Source: an uncultured Desulfomonile sp.
GTDB taxonomy: Bacteria > Desulfobacterota > Desulfomonilia > Desulfomonilales > Desulfomonilaceae
NCBI GenBank assembly: GCA_903952205.1
Contig: CAJBEZ010000033.1
Span: 111,065 to 175,064 of the forward strand
Length of the DNA stretch: 64,000 nt
Direction of reading: 5' to 3'
Positions 63,800 to 64,000 of this stretch are shown here, piece by piece. Position 1 is the stretch's first letter; each line of letters starts with the position of its first letter. Position numbers and translations under genes: made by a program. The notes below the pieces were generated by a model, which worked only from the letters and a program-made list of their open reading frames with translations, did no database searches and was not told where the DNA came from.

Positions 63800-64000
63800 A
63801 TGAGGGTAATGCCAGGAATCCTGTCCCAAGCGGACGTGCGCCATTTACCTATTATCGCTGCGTTTGTCAAGAAAATTGGCGTGGCCGAAGAAGTTAACCG
63901 TCTGTGCGCCATGGAAAGCGACGTGAGTCCGGGTCTTGTGGCGTCGGCAATGATCCTGGACACGCTTTCGGGTCGCAGCCCGCTGTATCGGTTTGAACGA
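63800..64000 (+). CDS. DUF4277-type (IS1634-like) transposase, N-terminal part
   Basis: The ATG follows GGGAGGAG. The first 67 codons have I-I-A-A-F-V-K-K-I-G-V-A-E-E-V-N-R-L near residue 20 and V-S-P-G...L-D-T-L-S-G-R-S-P-L-Y near 45, the pattern of the DUF4277 N-terminal domain of IS1634-family transposases. The gene runs off the window, so catalytic residues are not visible. Confidence 0.75.
   Translation, partial: MRVMPGILSQADVRHLPIIAAFVKKIGVAEEVNRLCAMESDVSPGLVASAMILDTLSGRSPLYRFER

Overview
The window reads as the chromosome of a Gram-negative, probably anaerobic bacterium, most like a deltaproteobacterium (Desulfobacterota). This is inference from gene content: an O-antigen/flippase locus, a Skp-type periplasmic chaperone, an LplA-DUF116 lipoate ligase with two radical SAM enzymes, a dehydrogenase-first beta-oxidation fusion and many degraded IS elements. 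No rRNA, tRNA or CRISPR array was found, so the taxon cannot be fixed from this window.

1-21,913 (all minus strand) is a surface-glycan locus. Read in the direction of transcription it starts with a priming glycosyl-phosphotransferase, a GT4 glycosyltransferase and an O-antigen polymerase/ligase-like membrane protein. A small scar of decayed genes follows (two nucleotidyltransferase copies around a BRO-type gene), then a winged-helix regulator and an ABC flippase. Next comes a tightly coupled pseudaminic acid pathway (pseB, pseC, aldo/keto reductase, methyltransferase, pseF-like, class III aminotransferase, pseG, methyltransferase, pseI). It ends in a modification module: asparagine synthase, formyltransferase, SPASM radical SAM, WbqC and a second radical SAM cut by the window edge. 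No PseH acetyltransferase is visible; a formyltransferase is present.

22,193-37,687 is mostly housekeeping: a 3-hydroxyacyl-CoA dehydrogenase/enoyl-CoA hydratase fusion, tilS, an S41 protease, a VOC protein, cyclophilin, photolyase and tmk. Inside it is a skp-lplA(DUF116)-flavoprotein-radical SAM-radical SAM operon that looks like a LipS1/LipS2-type lipoate assembly pathway, with an unusual ligase-DUF116 fusion.

37,980-54,354 is accessory DNA. It holds an IS701-type remnant, a frameshifted DnaB-like helicase, a frameshifted zinc-ribbon microgene, a tandem AAA+ ATPase, a long but apparently inactive and C-terminally truncated DnaE, several small unknown proteins, a WYL regulator followed by an unknown gene and a PD-(D/E)XK-like protein, and an IS110 element beside a DnaE C-terminal fragment. 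Two copies of a conserved ~58 bp promoter/operator element, about 4.9 kb apart, lie upstream of the AAA+ gene and in the divergent region next to the WYL gene. This suggests one regulon.

54,393-64,000 holds HU, a possible short RNA or attenuator, an MBL-fold hydrolase, an exported nuclease, a membrane-protein gene split by an IS3 element with 15 bp direct repeats, an AT-rich block (repeat protein, unknown 386 aa protein, ankyrin protein), a PHP phosphoesterase, an IS3 remnant, an HXXEE membrane protein and the start of a DUF4277-type transposase. Three small exported proteins (45,792; 51,305; 59,112) share the same 20-residue repeat and form a dispersed paralogous family.
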